Source: JAIRVZ01 sp031553755 (GTDB lineage Bacteria > Bacteroidota > Bacteroidia > Bacteroidales > Azobacteroidaceae). From it: DNA of 31,821 bases. Every line of letters starts with the position of its first letter. Position 1 is the first letter of the stretch. The notes beneath the pieces are model-generated. The model ran no database searches and was not told the DNA's origin. It saw only the letters and a program-made list of their open reading frames with translations. Location: contig JAVBKZ010000097.1 of the NCBI GenBank assembly GCA_031553755.1, forward strand, positions 1 to 31,821. The letters run 5' to 3'. This document shows positions 6,894 to 15,581 of the stretch, piece by piece. The position numbers and the translations under genes were made by a program.

Positions 6894-7070
6894 TTACTTT
6901 TTAGAATTTTCTAAAGAAGCTTTTCTGAATTCTTTCAACATTTTTTCAAGTTCCAAAGAAACTTTGCGAGCGCGAGTTCCTGCTGCTTTGTTTCCTTTTT
7001 CAATTTGAGCGTTTGCATCTGTAGCGAAAGAATCAAAACTTTCTTTAATTTTGGCAACTAAATTTTCCAT
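6894..7070 (-). CDS. Histone H1-like protein
   Basis: A small basic protein of 58 residues starting MENLVAKIKESFDSFATDAN and ending in RKASLENSKK. The composition and pattern (Lys-rich, Ala-rich helix, NKAAGTRARKVSLELEKML) match the short histone H1-like proteins found in Bacteroidota and resembling chlamydial Hc1. They are thought to bind DNA. A longer in-frame start at 7163 exists, but it would lie inside the promoter (7133-7164), so ATG 7070 is chosen. The gene is monocistronic: own promoter upstream, shared terminator downstream. Confidence 0.8.
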   Translation of the reverse strand: MENLVAKIKESFDSFATDANAQIEKGNKAAGTRARKVSLELEKMLKEFRKASLENSKK

Positions 7071-7132
7071 TTTTTTATTGCTAATTTTTTTGAATAATAG
7101 GGTTATTAGAACAAACCTCGTTCTAACCGCCA

Positions 7133-7164
7133 CAAAGATATTGTATTTTGTTAAATTAATCAAA
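7133..7164 (-). promoter_or_regulatory. Promoter of the histone H1-like gene
   Basis: Read on the minus strand: TTTG (7164-7161), 20 bases, TATCTTTG (7140-7133). This is a near-ideal Bacteroidota promoter, giving a leader of about 55 bases. Confidence 0.8.
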
Positions 7165-7230
7165 ATAGAGTGTTAAATTATCTGCGAAAAAACCGTTTTA
7201 GAGCCAATAACAGCATTTTTTTAAGATAAA

Positions 7231-7896
7231 CTATATAAAAAGGTTATGAAAAATGTCTGAAAGTTGTTTTTTTACTAATTCTTTATCAATTGTTTTTCCT
7301 AATTCTTGCTGCATTGACGTTACTCCTTTATCAATAAATCCGCATGGATTGATAAAACGAAAGTAATCGAGTTCGGTATTGATATTGAGAGCTAATCCGT
7401 GCATTGTGACAAATCTATTTGATTTCACGCCAATGGCGCAAATTTTTCTTGTTTTAGAAGGATTGTCAGTCTCTAACCAAACGCCGGTTGCACCGTTTAG
7501 CCGTTCGGCATTAATATTATATTCTTTTAATAAAATGATAATAGATTCTTCCAATAAATGTATATACGATTTTAATCCGATATGAAAAGTATCGAGATCG
7601 AAAATAGGATAAACAACCAATTGTCCGGGACCATGATAAGTCACATCACCACCTCTGTCGATATGAAAAAGAGAAATTTCTTTTTCGTTTAATAAATTTT
7701 CCGGAAATAGTAAATTGGTAGATTTTCCATGTTTTCCGACAGTAATAACATGAGGATGTTCACAAAAAATCAATGTGTTTTCAACTTGATTTTGATTGGC
7801 TTTTTTATTTATGGTTTCTTCAAATATTTTCTTTTGTTGTTCGTACGCGATGGAATAGGGGATTAATTTCCAATCTAAGATTTTGAAGCTTGCCAT
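7231..7896 (-). CDS. lipB: Octanoyl-[acyl-carrier-protein]:protein N-octanoyltransferase (lipoate biosynthesis)
   Basis: A 221-residue LipB. It moves the octanoyl group from acyl-carrier protein to lipoyl domains such as those of pyruvate dehydrogenase, the first step of lipoate synthesis. Family motifs are all present: EHPHVITVGKHG (46-57), RGGDVTYHGPGQLVVYP (81-97) with His88, KICAIGVK (151-158) with the conserved Lys151, and NPCGF (183-187) with catalytic Cys185. It is the last gene of the minus-strand run and overlaps the end of mtgA by 22 bases, which suggests translational coupling. No lipA is adjacent. No clear terminator is seen after it. Confidence 0.96.
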   Translation of the reverse strand: MASFKILDWKLIPYSIAYEQQKKIFEETINKKANQNQVENTLIFCEHPHVITVGKHGKSTNLLFPENLLNEKEISLFHIDRGGDVTYHGPGQLVVYPIFDLDTFHIGLKSYIHLLEESIIILLKEYNINAERLNGATGVWLETDNPSKTRKICAIGVKSNRFVTMHGLALNINTELDYFRFINPCGFIDKGVTSMQQELGKTIDKELVKKQLSDIFHNLFI

Positions 7897-8639
7897 TTTT
7901 TTCTCTTTTTATTCGATTTTTTTTCTTTTTTTTCAGATTCATTGTTTGTTCCAAAATCAACTTTCATAATTTTATTCATTAATGAAGTTATTTGGGCTTT
8001 ACGTCTTAGTAAATAAGGAGTGGGATGTGCTGAATTATACTTCCGGGGATTGGGCAATGTAGCAGCGATTAAAGCAGCTTCACCGGAAGAAAGTTTGTCG
8101 GCGTGTTTGTTAAAATGGGCAATCGCGACTGCTTCAACGCCATAAATGCCATTTCCTGTTTCAATAGAGTTTAGATATACTTCCATGATACGTTCTTTTC
8201 CCCAAATAAATTCAATAAGCATTGTGTAATATGCTTCTAATCCTTTCCTGAAGTAAGATTTGCCCGGCCACAGAAAAACATTTTTCGCCGTTTGTTGGGT
8301 AATTGTGCTTGCGCCTCTCACGCGTTTTCCTTTTTTCGCCTCTTTTCTGGCCATTTCTATTTGATCGAAATCAAATCCGTTGTGTGCCATGAATAGATTG
8401 TCTTCCGAAGCAACTACAGCCTGTATCATGTTTTGGGAAATATCTGAAATAGGAACCCACTTATGTTCAATTTTGATGTCTTTGCCTTCTTTGATCTGTT
8501 CGAAAGAGCGTATAAACATCAATGGGGTATAATATACGGGAATAAACTTATATAACAATACAAAAAATAAGCTTAATACAAAAAAAGCAAGGACAATATT
8601 TCTTATCCAAATAAGGATTTTTAGTAACATTTTTTTCAT
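7875..8639 (-). CDS. mtgA: Monofunctional peptidoglycan glycosyltransferase (GT51)
   Basis: A 254-residue inner-membrane enzyme that polymerises lipid II into glycan strands without a transpeptidase domain. One N-terminal membrane helix (about 12-32) is followed by the GT51 domain: AVVASEDNLFMAHNGFD with catalytic Glu79, GASTITQQTAKNVFLWPG, and KERIMEVYLNSIETGNGIYG with Glu153. The Lys-rich C-terminus (SEKKEKKSNKKRKKW) is probably cytoplasmic tail noise or membrane-contacting. An in-frame ATG at 8714 exists, but it lies within the end of rsmE and adds 25 non-family residues. ATG 8639 puts the start right before the membrane helix and 38 bases after rsmE. Confidence 0.93.
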   Translation of the reverse strand: MKKMLLKILIWIRNIVLAFFVLSLFFVLLYKFIPVYYTPLMFIRSFEQIKEGKDIKIEHKWVPISDISQNMIQAVVASEDNLFMAHNGFDFDQIEMARKEAKKGKRVRGASTITQQTAKNVFLWPGKSYFRKGLEAYYTMLIEFIWGKERIMEVYLNSIETGNGIYGVEAVAIAHFNKHADKLSSGEAALIAATLPNPRKYNSAHPTPYLLRRKAQITSLMNKIMKVDFGTNNESEKKEKKSNKKRKKWQASKS

Positions 8640-8677
8640 TGAACTAATACTTTCTGAATATCCGGTAAACTTATTTG

Positions 8678-9382
8678 TTATTTTAATGAATTGACAATAT
8701 GTATTGTCTGGCATGCGACTAATGCCGCTGTTTCTGTTCTCAATCTGCTTTCTCCTAACGAAATAGGAATGAACCCATTTTCTGTTGCTTTATTCACTTC
8801 ATCAATACTGAAATCGCCTTCGGGACCTATTAAAATCAGTACGTTTTCGCCTTTTTTATAAGCTTGAGTTAATTTTATTTTTTCTTCCGGATAACAATGA
8901 GCGATGAATTTTTGTCCTTGAAAGTCTTTCTTTATAAACTTTTCAAATGTAATTATATCTTGTAATTCAGGTAAATATGACTTTTGGGATTGTTTCATTG
9001 CCGCGACGGCTATTTTTTCAATTCTATCCGGCTTAATGTCTTTTCTTTCGGAATAACGGCAATTTAGGAATGATATTTGATTGATCCCAATTTCGGTAGC
9101 CTTTTCGACAAACCATTCATTTCTGTCCATATTCTTAGTCGGAGCTAAAGCGATATGAATATTATTTGTCCAAAGAGGATTTTGGAAAATTGTTTCAAAT
9201 ATTTCTACTTTACAATGTTTAGAAGAAATCGAAGAAATCGAAGCATTGAAAAAATTACCTTTCCCATCGGTTAACCTGATTGTATCACCCCCCTTTAACC
9301 GTAATACTTTAGTGCAATGCAAGGCTTCTTCTTGAGGAAGTTCCTTTTGTTCCAGTATTTTAGGCGTATAAAAAATGTGCAT
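8678..9382 (-). CDS. rsmE: 16S rRNA (uracil1498-N3)-methyltransferase
   Basis: A 234-residue SPOUT-class enzyme that methylates U1498 of 16S rRNA. The N-terminal PUA-like part (1-70) includes HCTKVLRLKGGD. The trefoil-knot SAM site shows LILIGPEGDFS (182-192) and LGESRLRTETAAL (209-221), both family hallmarks. KATEIGI at 94-100 is the usual pre-knot motif. It sits between a bifunctional nuclease gene (8 bases upstream) and mtgA in the same transcription direction. Confidence 0.97.
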   Translation of the reverse strand: MHIFYTPKILEQKELPQEEALHCTKVLRLKGGDTIRLTDGKGNFFNASISSISSKHCKVEIFETIFQNPLWTNNIHIALAPTKNMDRNEWFVEKATEIGINQISFLNCRYSERKDIKPDRIEKIAVAAMKQSQKSYLPELQDIITFEKFIKKDFQGQKFIAHCYPEEKIKLTQAYKKGENVLILIGPEGDFSIDEVNKATENGFIPISLGESRLRTETAALVACQTIHIVNSLK

Positions 9383-9390
9383 GGGAAGTT

Positions 9391-9978
9391 TCAGGATTTT
9401 CTTTTCATGAGGACGTCTCTGATTTTGGAGGCATTTTCATAATCTTCCCTGTTGATCGCGTCTTCTAAAGCTTGACGTAATTCTGATTCTGACAAGTTTT
9501 CGGAAGAACGTTCCTGTTGTATCGTTTTTTCTTCTTTGTTTTCAGAAGGATTTATTTCATCGTCTTCCATTATGATGCTTGCTTCTTGCATAATGGGTTC
9601 AGTCGTATATATAGGAGCATTGGTTCTAACAGCTAAAGCAATTGCATCGGATGTTCTCGAATCAATTTTGATTATTTTATCTTCTTGTTGGAATATCAAT
9701 TCAGAATAAAATACTCCATCGATAAATTTATAGATGAAAATTTCTTTTAAAAAAGTGCCTACTTTTTCGATGAAAGAAATAAATAAATCGTGTGTCAATG
9801 GACGTGGCGGATGAAGCTTTTCCAAAAAAATAGCGATAGATTGCGCCTCAGGAGTTCCTATTATAATAGGAATCCTGCGAGATCCTCCTTCTTCAGAAAG
9901 AACAAGCGCATAAGCTCCCGCTTGTATTTGACTAAAGGTAATTCCCAATACGTTCAATTTTATCTTGGTTCCGTCCAC
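9391..9978 (-). CDS. Bifunctional nuclease family protein (DUF151) with UVR motif
   Basis: A 195-residue protein. Residues 1-130 form the DUF151/bifunctional nuclease domain (ALVLSEEGGSRRIPIIIG, DAIALAVRTNAPIYT), named for plant and archaeal relatives with DNase/RNase activity. The C-terminus (about 162-195, ELRQALEDAINREDYENASKI-type) is a UvrB/UvrC interaction motif, a frequent pairing in Bacteroidota. The acidic linker between them is low complexity. It lies 20 bases after the zinc metallopeptidase gene and 8 before rsmE, so probably in one transcript. Its cellular substrate in bacteria is not settled. Confidence 0.88.
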   Translation of the reverse strand: MDGTKIKLNVLGITFSQIQAGAYALVLSEEGGSRRIPIIIGTPEAQSIAIFLEKLHPPRPLTHDLFISFIEKVGTFLKEIFIYKFIDGVFYSELIFQQEDKIIKIDSRTSDAIALAVRTNAPIYTTEPIMQEASIIMEDDEINPSENKEEKTIQQERSSENLSESELRQALEDAINREDYENASKIRDVLMKRKS

Positions 9979-9998
9979 GTTATTTATGTATTTAACGT

Positions 9999-10694
9999 TT
10001 AATTATTTCTTTTACTTCCACTCAAATAAATCATTACATAATAAAGCAAAGTAGCCAATGAACTAAGTGCTGCTACTACGTAGGTATACGCGGCTGATCT
10101 TAAAGCGCCTTCCGCTTTATCGTGATTATAAGAATTGGTGATTCCGGACCGGCTTAACCATGCTAATGCTCTTGAACTCGCGTTGATTTCAACAGGCAAA
10201 GTAATAAAGCTGAATAGCGTTGTTATTGCAAACAATATGATTCCAATTAGTAGGACAGTACTGTTGCCATGTCCATTACTGCCTAACATAAGAATTCCGG
10301 CCAATAATACCCAAGAAACCCATTGAGAAGCGAAACTTACAATCGGAACTAACGCTGAACGCATTTTTAAAGGAGCATAAGCTTTCGCGTGCTGAACAGC
10401 ATGTCCACATTCATGGGCGGCTACGGCTGCTGCGGCTACACTATCACTATGATATACATCTTCGCTTAGGTTTACCGTTTTGTTTGCCGGATTATAATGG
10501 TCGGTCAATGATCCTTGTGTTGATATCACTTTTACATCGTATATCCCATTATCATGTAACATTTTTTCGGCAACATCTTTTCCTGTCATTCCGTTGCCGA
10601 TAGGAATTTTAGAATATTCTTTGAATTTTCGTTTTAAATTCCACGAAACTAACCAACTAATAACTGCTATTCCAATAAATAATACCCAATACAT
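9999..10694 (-). CDS. Zinc metallopeptidase, YugP-like membrane protein
   Basis: A 231-residue membrane protein. It has a first hydrophobic helix (2-19), a zinc motif HECGH at 94-98 within AAHECGHAVQHA, then hydrophobic segments near 115-135, 143-165 and 205-225. The order and the motif GMTGKDVAEKMLHDNGI (35-51) match the YugP/Zn_peptidase_2 family, intramembrane-associated peptidases of unknown substrate. It follows purA by 86 bases. Confidence 0.9.
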   Translation of the reverse strand: MYWVLFIGIAVISWLVSWNLKRKFKEYSKIPIGNGMTGKDVAEKMLHDNGIYDVKVISTQGSLTDHYNPANKTVNLSEDVYHSDSVAAAAVAAHECGHAVQHAKAYAPLKMRSALVPIVSFASQWVSWVLLAGILMLGSNGHGNSTVLLIGIILFAITTLFSFITLPVEINASSRALAWLSRSGITNSYNHDKAEGALRSAAYTYVVAALSSLATLLYYVMIYLSGSKRNN

Positions 10695-10780
10695 AAACTA
10701 AAAGTTAAAAGTTAAAAACTAAAATTATTAAATCGGATAAGCCTTACCTTGATGTATAACAAACAGTTTGATTCAATAGT

Positions 10781-12052
10781 TTAACAATTTTCGTTTCGAA
10801 CAATTGTTTGGGCTCTATCCGGTCCAACAGAAACAATTTTTATGCCAACACCCAATGCTTCTTCCAAAAACGACAAATAGGCATTAAACTCTTCCGGAAA
10901 TTCATTTTCGGTTTGCATTTTTGTCATGTCTGTTTGCCATCCGGGAAGTTCAACGAATATCGGTTCAACTTTATCGGATATCTCGAAAGGAAAATCTTCT
11001 GTTTCAATTCCTTCTATTTTATATGCCACACATGCTTTGATGGTTTCAAATGTGTCCATCACATCACTTTTCATCATGATGAGTTGGGTTACTCCATTGA
11101 GCATAATAGTATATCTGAGAGCGACTAAATCGATCCATCCACAGCGACGCGGACGACCTGTGACTGAACCATATTCATGTCCGATATCTCTCATTTTTTG
11201 TCCGGTTTCGTCAAAAAGTTCAGTGGGGAAAGGGCCGCTTCCGACTCTTGTGCAGTAAGCTTTGAAAATACCGTATACTTCTCCGATTTTGCGAGGAGCG
11301 ATTCCTAATCCGGTGCAAGCGCCGGCACAAATAGTGTTGGACGATGTTACAAAAGGATAAGAACCGAAATCAATGTCCAGCATTGAACCTTGTGCTCCTT
11401 CGGCTAATACTTTTTTTCCTTGTCCTAACATTTTATTGATAAAGTGATCGCTATCTACTATTTGAAATTTTTTAAGGCATTCGATACCTTCGAACCATTC
11501 TTTTTCTATTGATTCTAAATCATAATCGAAATTAAGTTGCCTTAAAATTTCTTTGTGACGATTGATCGCTTTAGTGTATTTTTCATCAAAATTATGAAAA
11601 ATATCTCCGATACGCATGCCGTTTCTGCTGATTTTATCGGTATAAGTCGGACCAATTCCTTTTCCGGTGGTTCCTATTTTTTCGCTACCTTTGGCTGTTT
11701 CGTATGCGGCGTCTAATAAACGATGGGTAGGAAGTATTAAGTGCGCTTTCTTAGAAATCAATAAACGTTCGGTCAAATTGTGTCCTGAAGCTTCCAAGGC
11801 TTCTACTTCGGCTTTGAACAGAGCGGGATCTAATACAACTCCATTTCCGATAATATTGATTTTTCCTCCTTGAAAAATACCGGAAGGAATAGAACGCAAT
11901 ACGTATTTTTGACCTTCAAATTCTAATGTGTGTCCGGCATTAGGTCCTCCTTGGAAACGGGCGATAATGTCATATTCCGGAGTTAAAACGTCAACGACTT
12001 TTCCTTTACCTTCATCTCCCCATTGCAAGCCTAATAAAACATCTACTTTCAT
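10781..12052 (-). CDS. purA: Adenylosuccinate synthetase
   Basis: A 423-residue cytoplasmic enzyme joining IMP and aspartate with GTP hydrolysis, the first committed step to AMP. QWGDEGKGK (10-18) with catalytic Asp13 and GPNAGHT (36-42) with His41 match the E. coli numbering exactly. Further motifs are IGTTGKGIGP, EGAQGSMLDIDFGSYPFVTSS and TGRPRRCGW. Length is normal. It starts 42 bases after fur, and no promoter box is seen in that gap, so it may share the fur transcript or use a promoter inside fur. Confidence 0.98.
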   Translation of the reverse strand: MKVDVLLGLQWGDEGKGKVVDVLTPEYDIIARFQGGPNAGHTLEFEGQKYVLRSIPSGIFQGGKINIIGNGVVLDPALFKAEVEALEASGHNLTERLLISKKAHLILPTHRLLDAAYETAKGSEKIGTTGKGIGPTYTDKISRNGMRIGDIFHNFDEKYTKAINRHKEILRQLNFDYDLESIEKEWFEGIECLKKFQIVDSDHFINKMLGQGKKVLAEGAQGSMLDIDFGSYPFVTSSNTICAGACTGLGIAPRKIGEVYGIFKAYCTRVGSGPFPTELFDETGQKMRDIGHEYGSVTGRPRRCGWIDLVALRYTIMLNGVTQLIMMKSDVMDTFETIKACVAYKIEGIETEDFPFEISDKVEPIFVELPGWQTDMTKMQTENEFPEEFNAYLSFLEEALGVGIKIVSVGPDRAQTIVRNENC

Positions 12053-12094
12053 TTTTTATATTGTGTTTTTATGTAATTAATTTTTTATCGTTTT

Positions 12095-12586
12095 TTATTT
12101 ATCGTAATCTTCCGTTTTTTTATTGTTTTTCTTTTTTGAGTTTTTCGAACATATATTGCAAATTCCGAAAATATATAAACTGTAATTAGATGGAGTGAAA
12201 TGTTTGATTTTTTTACCTTGAATTAATTCTTTTAATTCAGCGTCTTTATATTCTTTTATTTCACTGCAATGCGCGCAAATCAAATGGTGGTGGAAATCGT
12301 TATTGTATGAGCGTTCGTAATGGGAAAGGTTTGACCCAAATTGGTGTTTAAGAACCAGGTTGCATTCTAATAAAAGTTGCATAGTATTGTACAATGTAGC
12401 TCGACTTACTCTAAAATTGCCATTATTCATTGATTCATAGATTGAATCCATGTTGAAATGTCCTCCTGATCCTGAATAAATAAAATCTAAAATGGCATAT
12501 CTTTCAGGAGTTTTTCTGCAGTTTTTTTTTGTCAGATAATCTGTAAATATTTTCTTAACAATTTCTTTTGTTTTGTCCTTATCCAT
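12095..12586 (-). CDS. Fur-family metal-dependent transcriptional regulator
   Basis: A 163-residue protein. A winged-helix domain (about 15-85: CRKTPERYAILDFIY, HFNMDSIYESM, RVSRATLYNTMQLLLECNLV) is followed by a dimerisation domain with His-rich DFHHHLICAHC and two CxxC pairs, Cys104/107 and Cys143/146, which form the structural zinc site. Whether it is Fur, PerR or Zur cannot be decided from sequence alone. The C-terminal SKKKNNKKTEDYDK tail is low complexity. It has its own promoter (12615-12645). Confidence 0.92.
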   Translation of the reverse strand: MDKDKTKEIVKKIFTDYLTKKNCRKTPERYAILDFIYSGSGGHFNMDSIYESMNNGNFRVSRATLYNTMQLLLECNLVLKHQFGSNLSHYERSYNNDFHHHLICAHCSEIKEYKDAELKELIQGKKIKHFTPSNYSLYIFGICNICSKNSKKKNNKKTEDYDK

Positions 12587-12614
12587 TGACGAAGTTTATT
12601 GCTTGGATGGTCAG

Positions 12615-12645
12615 CAAAGTTAATGCTTTTTCAAATAAGTGCAAA
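12615..12645 (-). promoter_or_regulatory. Promoter of the Fur-family gene
   Basis: Minus strand: TTTG (12645-12642), 19 bases, TAACTTTG (12622-12615). It lies directly after the stop of the AlkD-like gene. Confidence 0.75.
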
Positions 12646-12647
12646 GT

Positions 12648-13304
12648 TTATGAATGTTTATAATGAAATTCAAATTCCAAATCTTCATAAATGAATTGCT
12701 TTTCTATGTCGGAATGCATATTTAGCGATTTAATTTTAGATAAGATTTCTTGGGCAGATTTTTCAGATTGTTTTCCTAAATTTTTTAACGATAAAAGCGC
12801 CGCGTTTTTAAGTAATAAAGATTCTGATTTTAGCGATTCAAAAGCGGAAGAAAAGTAAATTTCTTGATCATCAGATAATTGATGATTATTTTTGAAAAGT
12901 TGAGTATAAATTAAAAAACCGGAAATGCGGGTGTATAATTTGTCTGATTGAATGAAGTTTTTAGCATTTTCTTTCGCGTCGGGTGTTTTGGAAAATAAAT
13001 TGTAACAAGCTTGTTCTGCCAGTTCCAAATTGTCGATGTCGTTTATCCATAAAGTTGTATAAACAAATGAAGAAGTTGGTTGTATTAAAGTGGCTAAAAT
13101 TTTGAATTCCCGAATGTCTTCTTTCCATAATTCATTAGCTAAAGTTTCGTTTGGAGCATAATTACTTGCTAATTTTCTTATAGTTACCAAAGGAACTCCA
13201 AAATTTAATTTGTAATTAATTCCTTTTTTTTTCATAGACGAAAAATTAACTCCGTCCATAGACAGACGGAGTTTTTTTCTGATCTCTTGAATTATAGGAT
13301 TCAT
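12648..13304 (-). CDS. DNA alkylation repair (AlkD-like) HEAT-repeat protein
   Basis: A 218-residue all-helical protein resembling the DNA_alkylation family (AlkC/AlkD type). Examples are GVPLVTIRKLASNY near the N-terminus, ELWKEDIREFKILATLI, and paired HEAT-like helices through the rest. AlkD enzymes flip no base and remove bulky cationic adducts using Trp/Asp residues; LWINDIDNLELAEQACYNLF is in the equivalent region. Catalytic residues are not certain here, so the protein could also be a non-enzymatic HEAT member. It lies 35 bases downstream of the M49-like gene. Confidence 0.72.
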   Translation of the reverse strand: MNPIIQEIRKKLRLSMDGVNFSSMKKKGINYKLNFGVPLVTIRKLASNYAPNETLANELWKEDIREFKILATLIQPTSSFVYTTLWINDIDNLELAEQACYNLFSKTPDAKENAKNFIQSDKLYTRISGFLIYTQLFKNNHQLSDDQEIYFSSAFESLKSESLLLKNAALLSLKNLGKQSEKSAQEILSKIKSLNMHSDIEKQFIYEDLEFEFHYKHS

Positions 13305-13339
13305 TTTTTATACATTGTTGTGAAAAATATTTTATTCCA

Positions 13340-15385
13340 TCAATTGTATGTAGGTAATGGAGAATAATATTTTGAATAGCGCATCATTTGTTCCGCAAAT
13401 CCTTCGTCATAGCTTACTTTTACGTCAGTAATATCTCCGTTACTATTTTTTACCAAATCATATACCGGATTCATAAATCCTTTGTATTGTGGTACATTCA
13501 GTTTTTTATATCTATTTAAAACTTCTTCATGTAAAACGGGATCTACTTGTATGGCGTATGTTTCAATCAGTTTTTTCGCACCTTCAAAATCCCCTTCATA
13601 TTTGATTTGTTGAATTTTCAGGAATAATTTTTTTATCAAACTACGCATTTTTTCATAATCGTTGATTACGACATATGTTTTTCCGTCTTTTTTAACTAAT
13701 TCTACAATTTTTTCCTGAGAACCTTTTTCTAGAATCCAATGGGAGATCAGGGCTGTACTTCTCATATTTGATTCTTCGATTTTTGTATTAGGTTCCATCT
13801 TAGATAGTTGAACTAAGATTCCGTTTACCATTATTTTGTAATATTCATTTTTATACGCGTCTTGGGAATTTAATAATCCCCATTCTATCATTTTAGGGTC
13901 GGCAATAAAATACAATCCGAATAAGTTGGCATAAGTGTCTTCTATATTATTGCGGTAAATTCCCAATGAATTTTGACTTATTCCATGGGCAAGCCTTCTT
14001 GATCCGAGTCCTAATTCATGTAAATCGGTACGTAATATGGATGTTTGAGAGCTATATTTGTTTATTAAATCCATTTCTTTCTTACTCCATACAAATTCAT
14101 CAAATAATCCATTACCTTCCCTTGTCTTTTCGTTCGCAGTCATAATATTTTCAAATGTTACGGATTTGGATCCATAATGTTTCCTTATCCAATTTGAATT
14201 AGGTAAGTTCATGCCAATAGGGGCCATGGGATAGCAATCTCCTGCAAAAAAAGCGGCAGTAACAATTTTAGAGCTAATGCTTTTAGGTACAACTGTTTTG
14301 TATTTGTCATCGAAAGAAGAGTTGTCTTCGAACCATTGTGCGTTTTGAGCGATGATTTCTGAACGTTTTGTCAATTCATCATTCTTAAATTCAACCATGG
14401 CTTCCCAAGAGCCTTTGATTCCGAGAGGGTCGTTATAAGGTTCAATGAATCCGTTCAAAAAATCAACATGGGAATCCGTATCTTGCACCCAAAAAATATA
14501 ATAGTAATCAAGCGTTTTCAAGTTTCCTGTTTTGTAAAAATTGATGAGAAACTCAATTGTACTTTTTTGACGTCCGTTTTCCGCGACATTTTTAGCTAAT
14601 TCCAACCAGTATATTATTTTTTCGATGGATTTAGAATACATACCATCTAATTTCCATATTTTTTCGATTAATTCGCCTTTTTCTTTTGATAATTGAGTGT
14701 TGATTCCATACGAAACGGGAGTCGTATCGGCTTGTTCGACCATTTTGTCATAGAATTTAATAACTTCATTTTCACTGATATTTAAATCGTAGAGATTAGT
14801 ACAGGATTCTTTGATCGGATCATCCCCGTTTGTTTCTTGTAAGATTTGTTTGGAATATAAGTTAGAATCAAATATGATTGGTGTAATCATATTGAGAAAC
14901 TCATTAACCGTTTGGTTTTCTTTTAAAGGAAGAAGTTGAGGATCAATTGATTTGATGGATTCTGTAAAGAATTTTTTTGAAAATTTAGGAACGAATTTTT
15001 GTTTACTGTAATAATGGTGTATTCCATTTGAGAACCAAACACATTTAAGGTATACAACCAGTTGTTTGAATTCTTCAGATTCTTTATCTCCTGTATAATT
15101 TTCATAAATGGCTTCTAATGTTCGACGAACGGCTAAATTATATTTAAAATTTTGGTCGAAGAAAATATCCCGTCCCTCCAAAGCGGCTTGCGAAAGATAA
15201 TAGATCAATTTTTTATGTCCGAGGTGTAAATTCTCAAAGCCGGATACATGGTAACGAAAAATTGATAAATCTGCAAATTGTTCTACTCCATAATTGAAAT
15301 TGTCCGGCATTTCTTCTTTTTTCTCGTTTTGAGTACAAGAATAAAGGAAAAGAAACGCCACGAGGGCAATGTAAATGCGTTTCAT
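13340..15385 (-). CDS. M49 (dipeptidyl peptidase III)-like lipoprotein, zinc motif lost
   Basis: A 681-residue protein with a lipoprotein signal (MKRIYIALVAFLFLYSC, Cys17), so probably envelope-anchored. Overall length and motifs match Bacteroidota dipeptidyl peptidase III. The M49 zinc motif HExxGH is expected at about 450-455. Here residues 456-465 read HELGLGSRRL: one residue is missing and the second His is Leu460. The downstream zinc ligand Glu (EExRA type) aligns with Asp483 in NIEDTYANL. It therefore keeps His456 and Glu457 but not the ligand set, and is probably not an active zinc peptidase of the usual type. The reading frame is otherwise intact, so this is a diverged protein, not a broken gene. 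It heads the minus-strand run; a -7-like TACCTTTG lies at 15425-15418. Confidence 0.85.
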   Translation of the reverse strand: MKRIYIALVAFLFLYSCTQNEKKEEMPDNFNYGVEQFADLSIFRYHVSGFENLHLGHKKLIYYLSQAALEGRDIFFDQNFKYNLAVRRTLEAIYENYTGDKESEEFKQLVVYLKCVWFSNGIHHYYSKQKFVPKFSKKFFTESIKSIDPQLLPLKENQTVNEFLNMITPIIFDSNLYSKQILQETNGDDPIKESCTNLYDLNISENEVIKFYDKMVEQADTTPVSYGINTQLSKEKGELIEKIWKLDGMYSKSIEKIIYWLELAKNVAENGRQKSTIEFLINFYKTGNLKTLDYYYIFWVQDTDSHVDFLNGFIEPYNDPLGIKGSWEAMVEFKNDELTKRSEIIAQNAQWFEDNSSFDDKYKTVVPKSISSKIVTAAFFAGDCYPMAPIGMNLPNSNWIRKHYGSKSVTFENIMTANEKTREGNGLFDEFVWSKKEMDLINKYSSQTSILRTDLHELGLGSRRLAHGISQNSLGIYRNNIEDTYANLFGLYFIADPKMIEWGLLNSQDAYKNEYYKIMVNGILVQLSKMEPNTKIEESNMRSTALISHWILEKGSQEKIVELVKKDGKTYVVINDYEKMRSLIKKLFLKIQQIKYEGDFEGAKKLIETYAIQVDPVLHEEVLNRYKKLNVPQYKGFMNPVYDLVKNSNGDITDVKVSYDEGFAEQMMRYSKYYSPLPTYN

Positions 15386-15581
15386 AAAGTCTGTAATGTT
15401 GTTGTATTGTAATTTTGCAAAGGTATCTAAAAAAAAATAAAAAAAAATTAAAATGACAAACTTATAGGTTTAATTAATAACTTTTTATATTTTTTTACAA
15501 AAATAAAAAGACAAAAGAAAAAAAAATCGTACATTCGCAGCAAAAAAACAGTAACTATTATAACTTAATAAATTAGCATGT

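Noticed and set aside
8640..8714. Longer N-terminus for MtgA starting at 8714
   Set aside because: The extra 25 residues overlap rsmE, resemble no GT51 N-terminus, and push the membrane helix inward.
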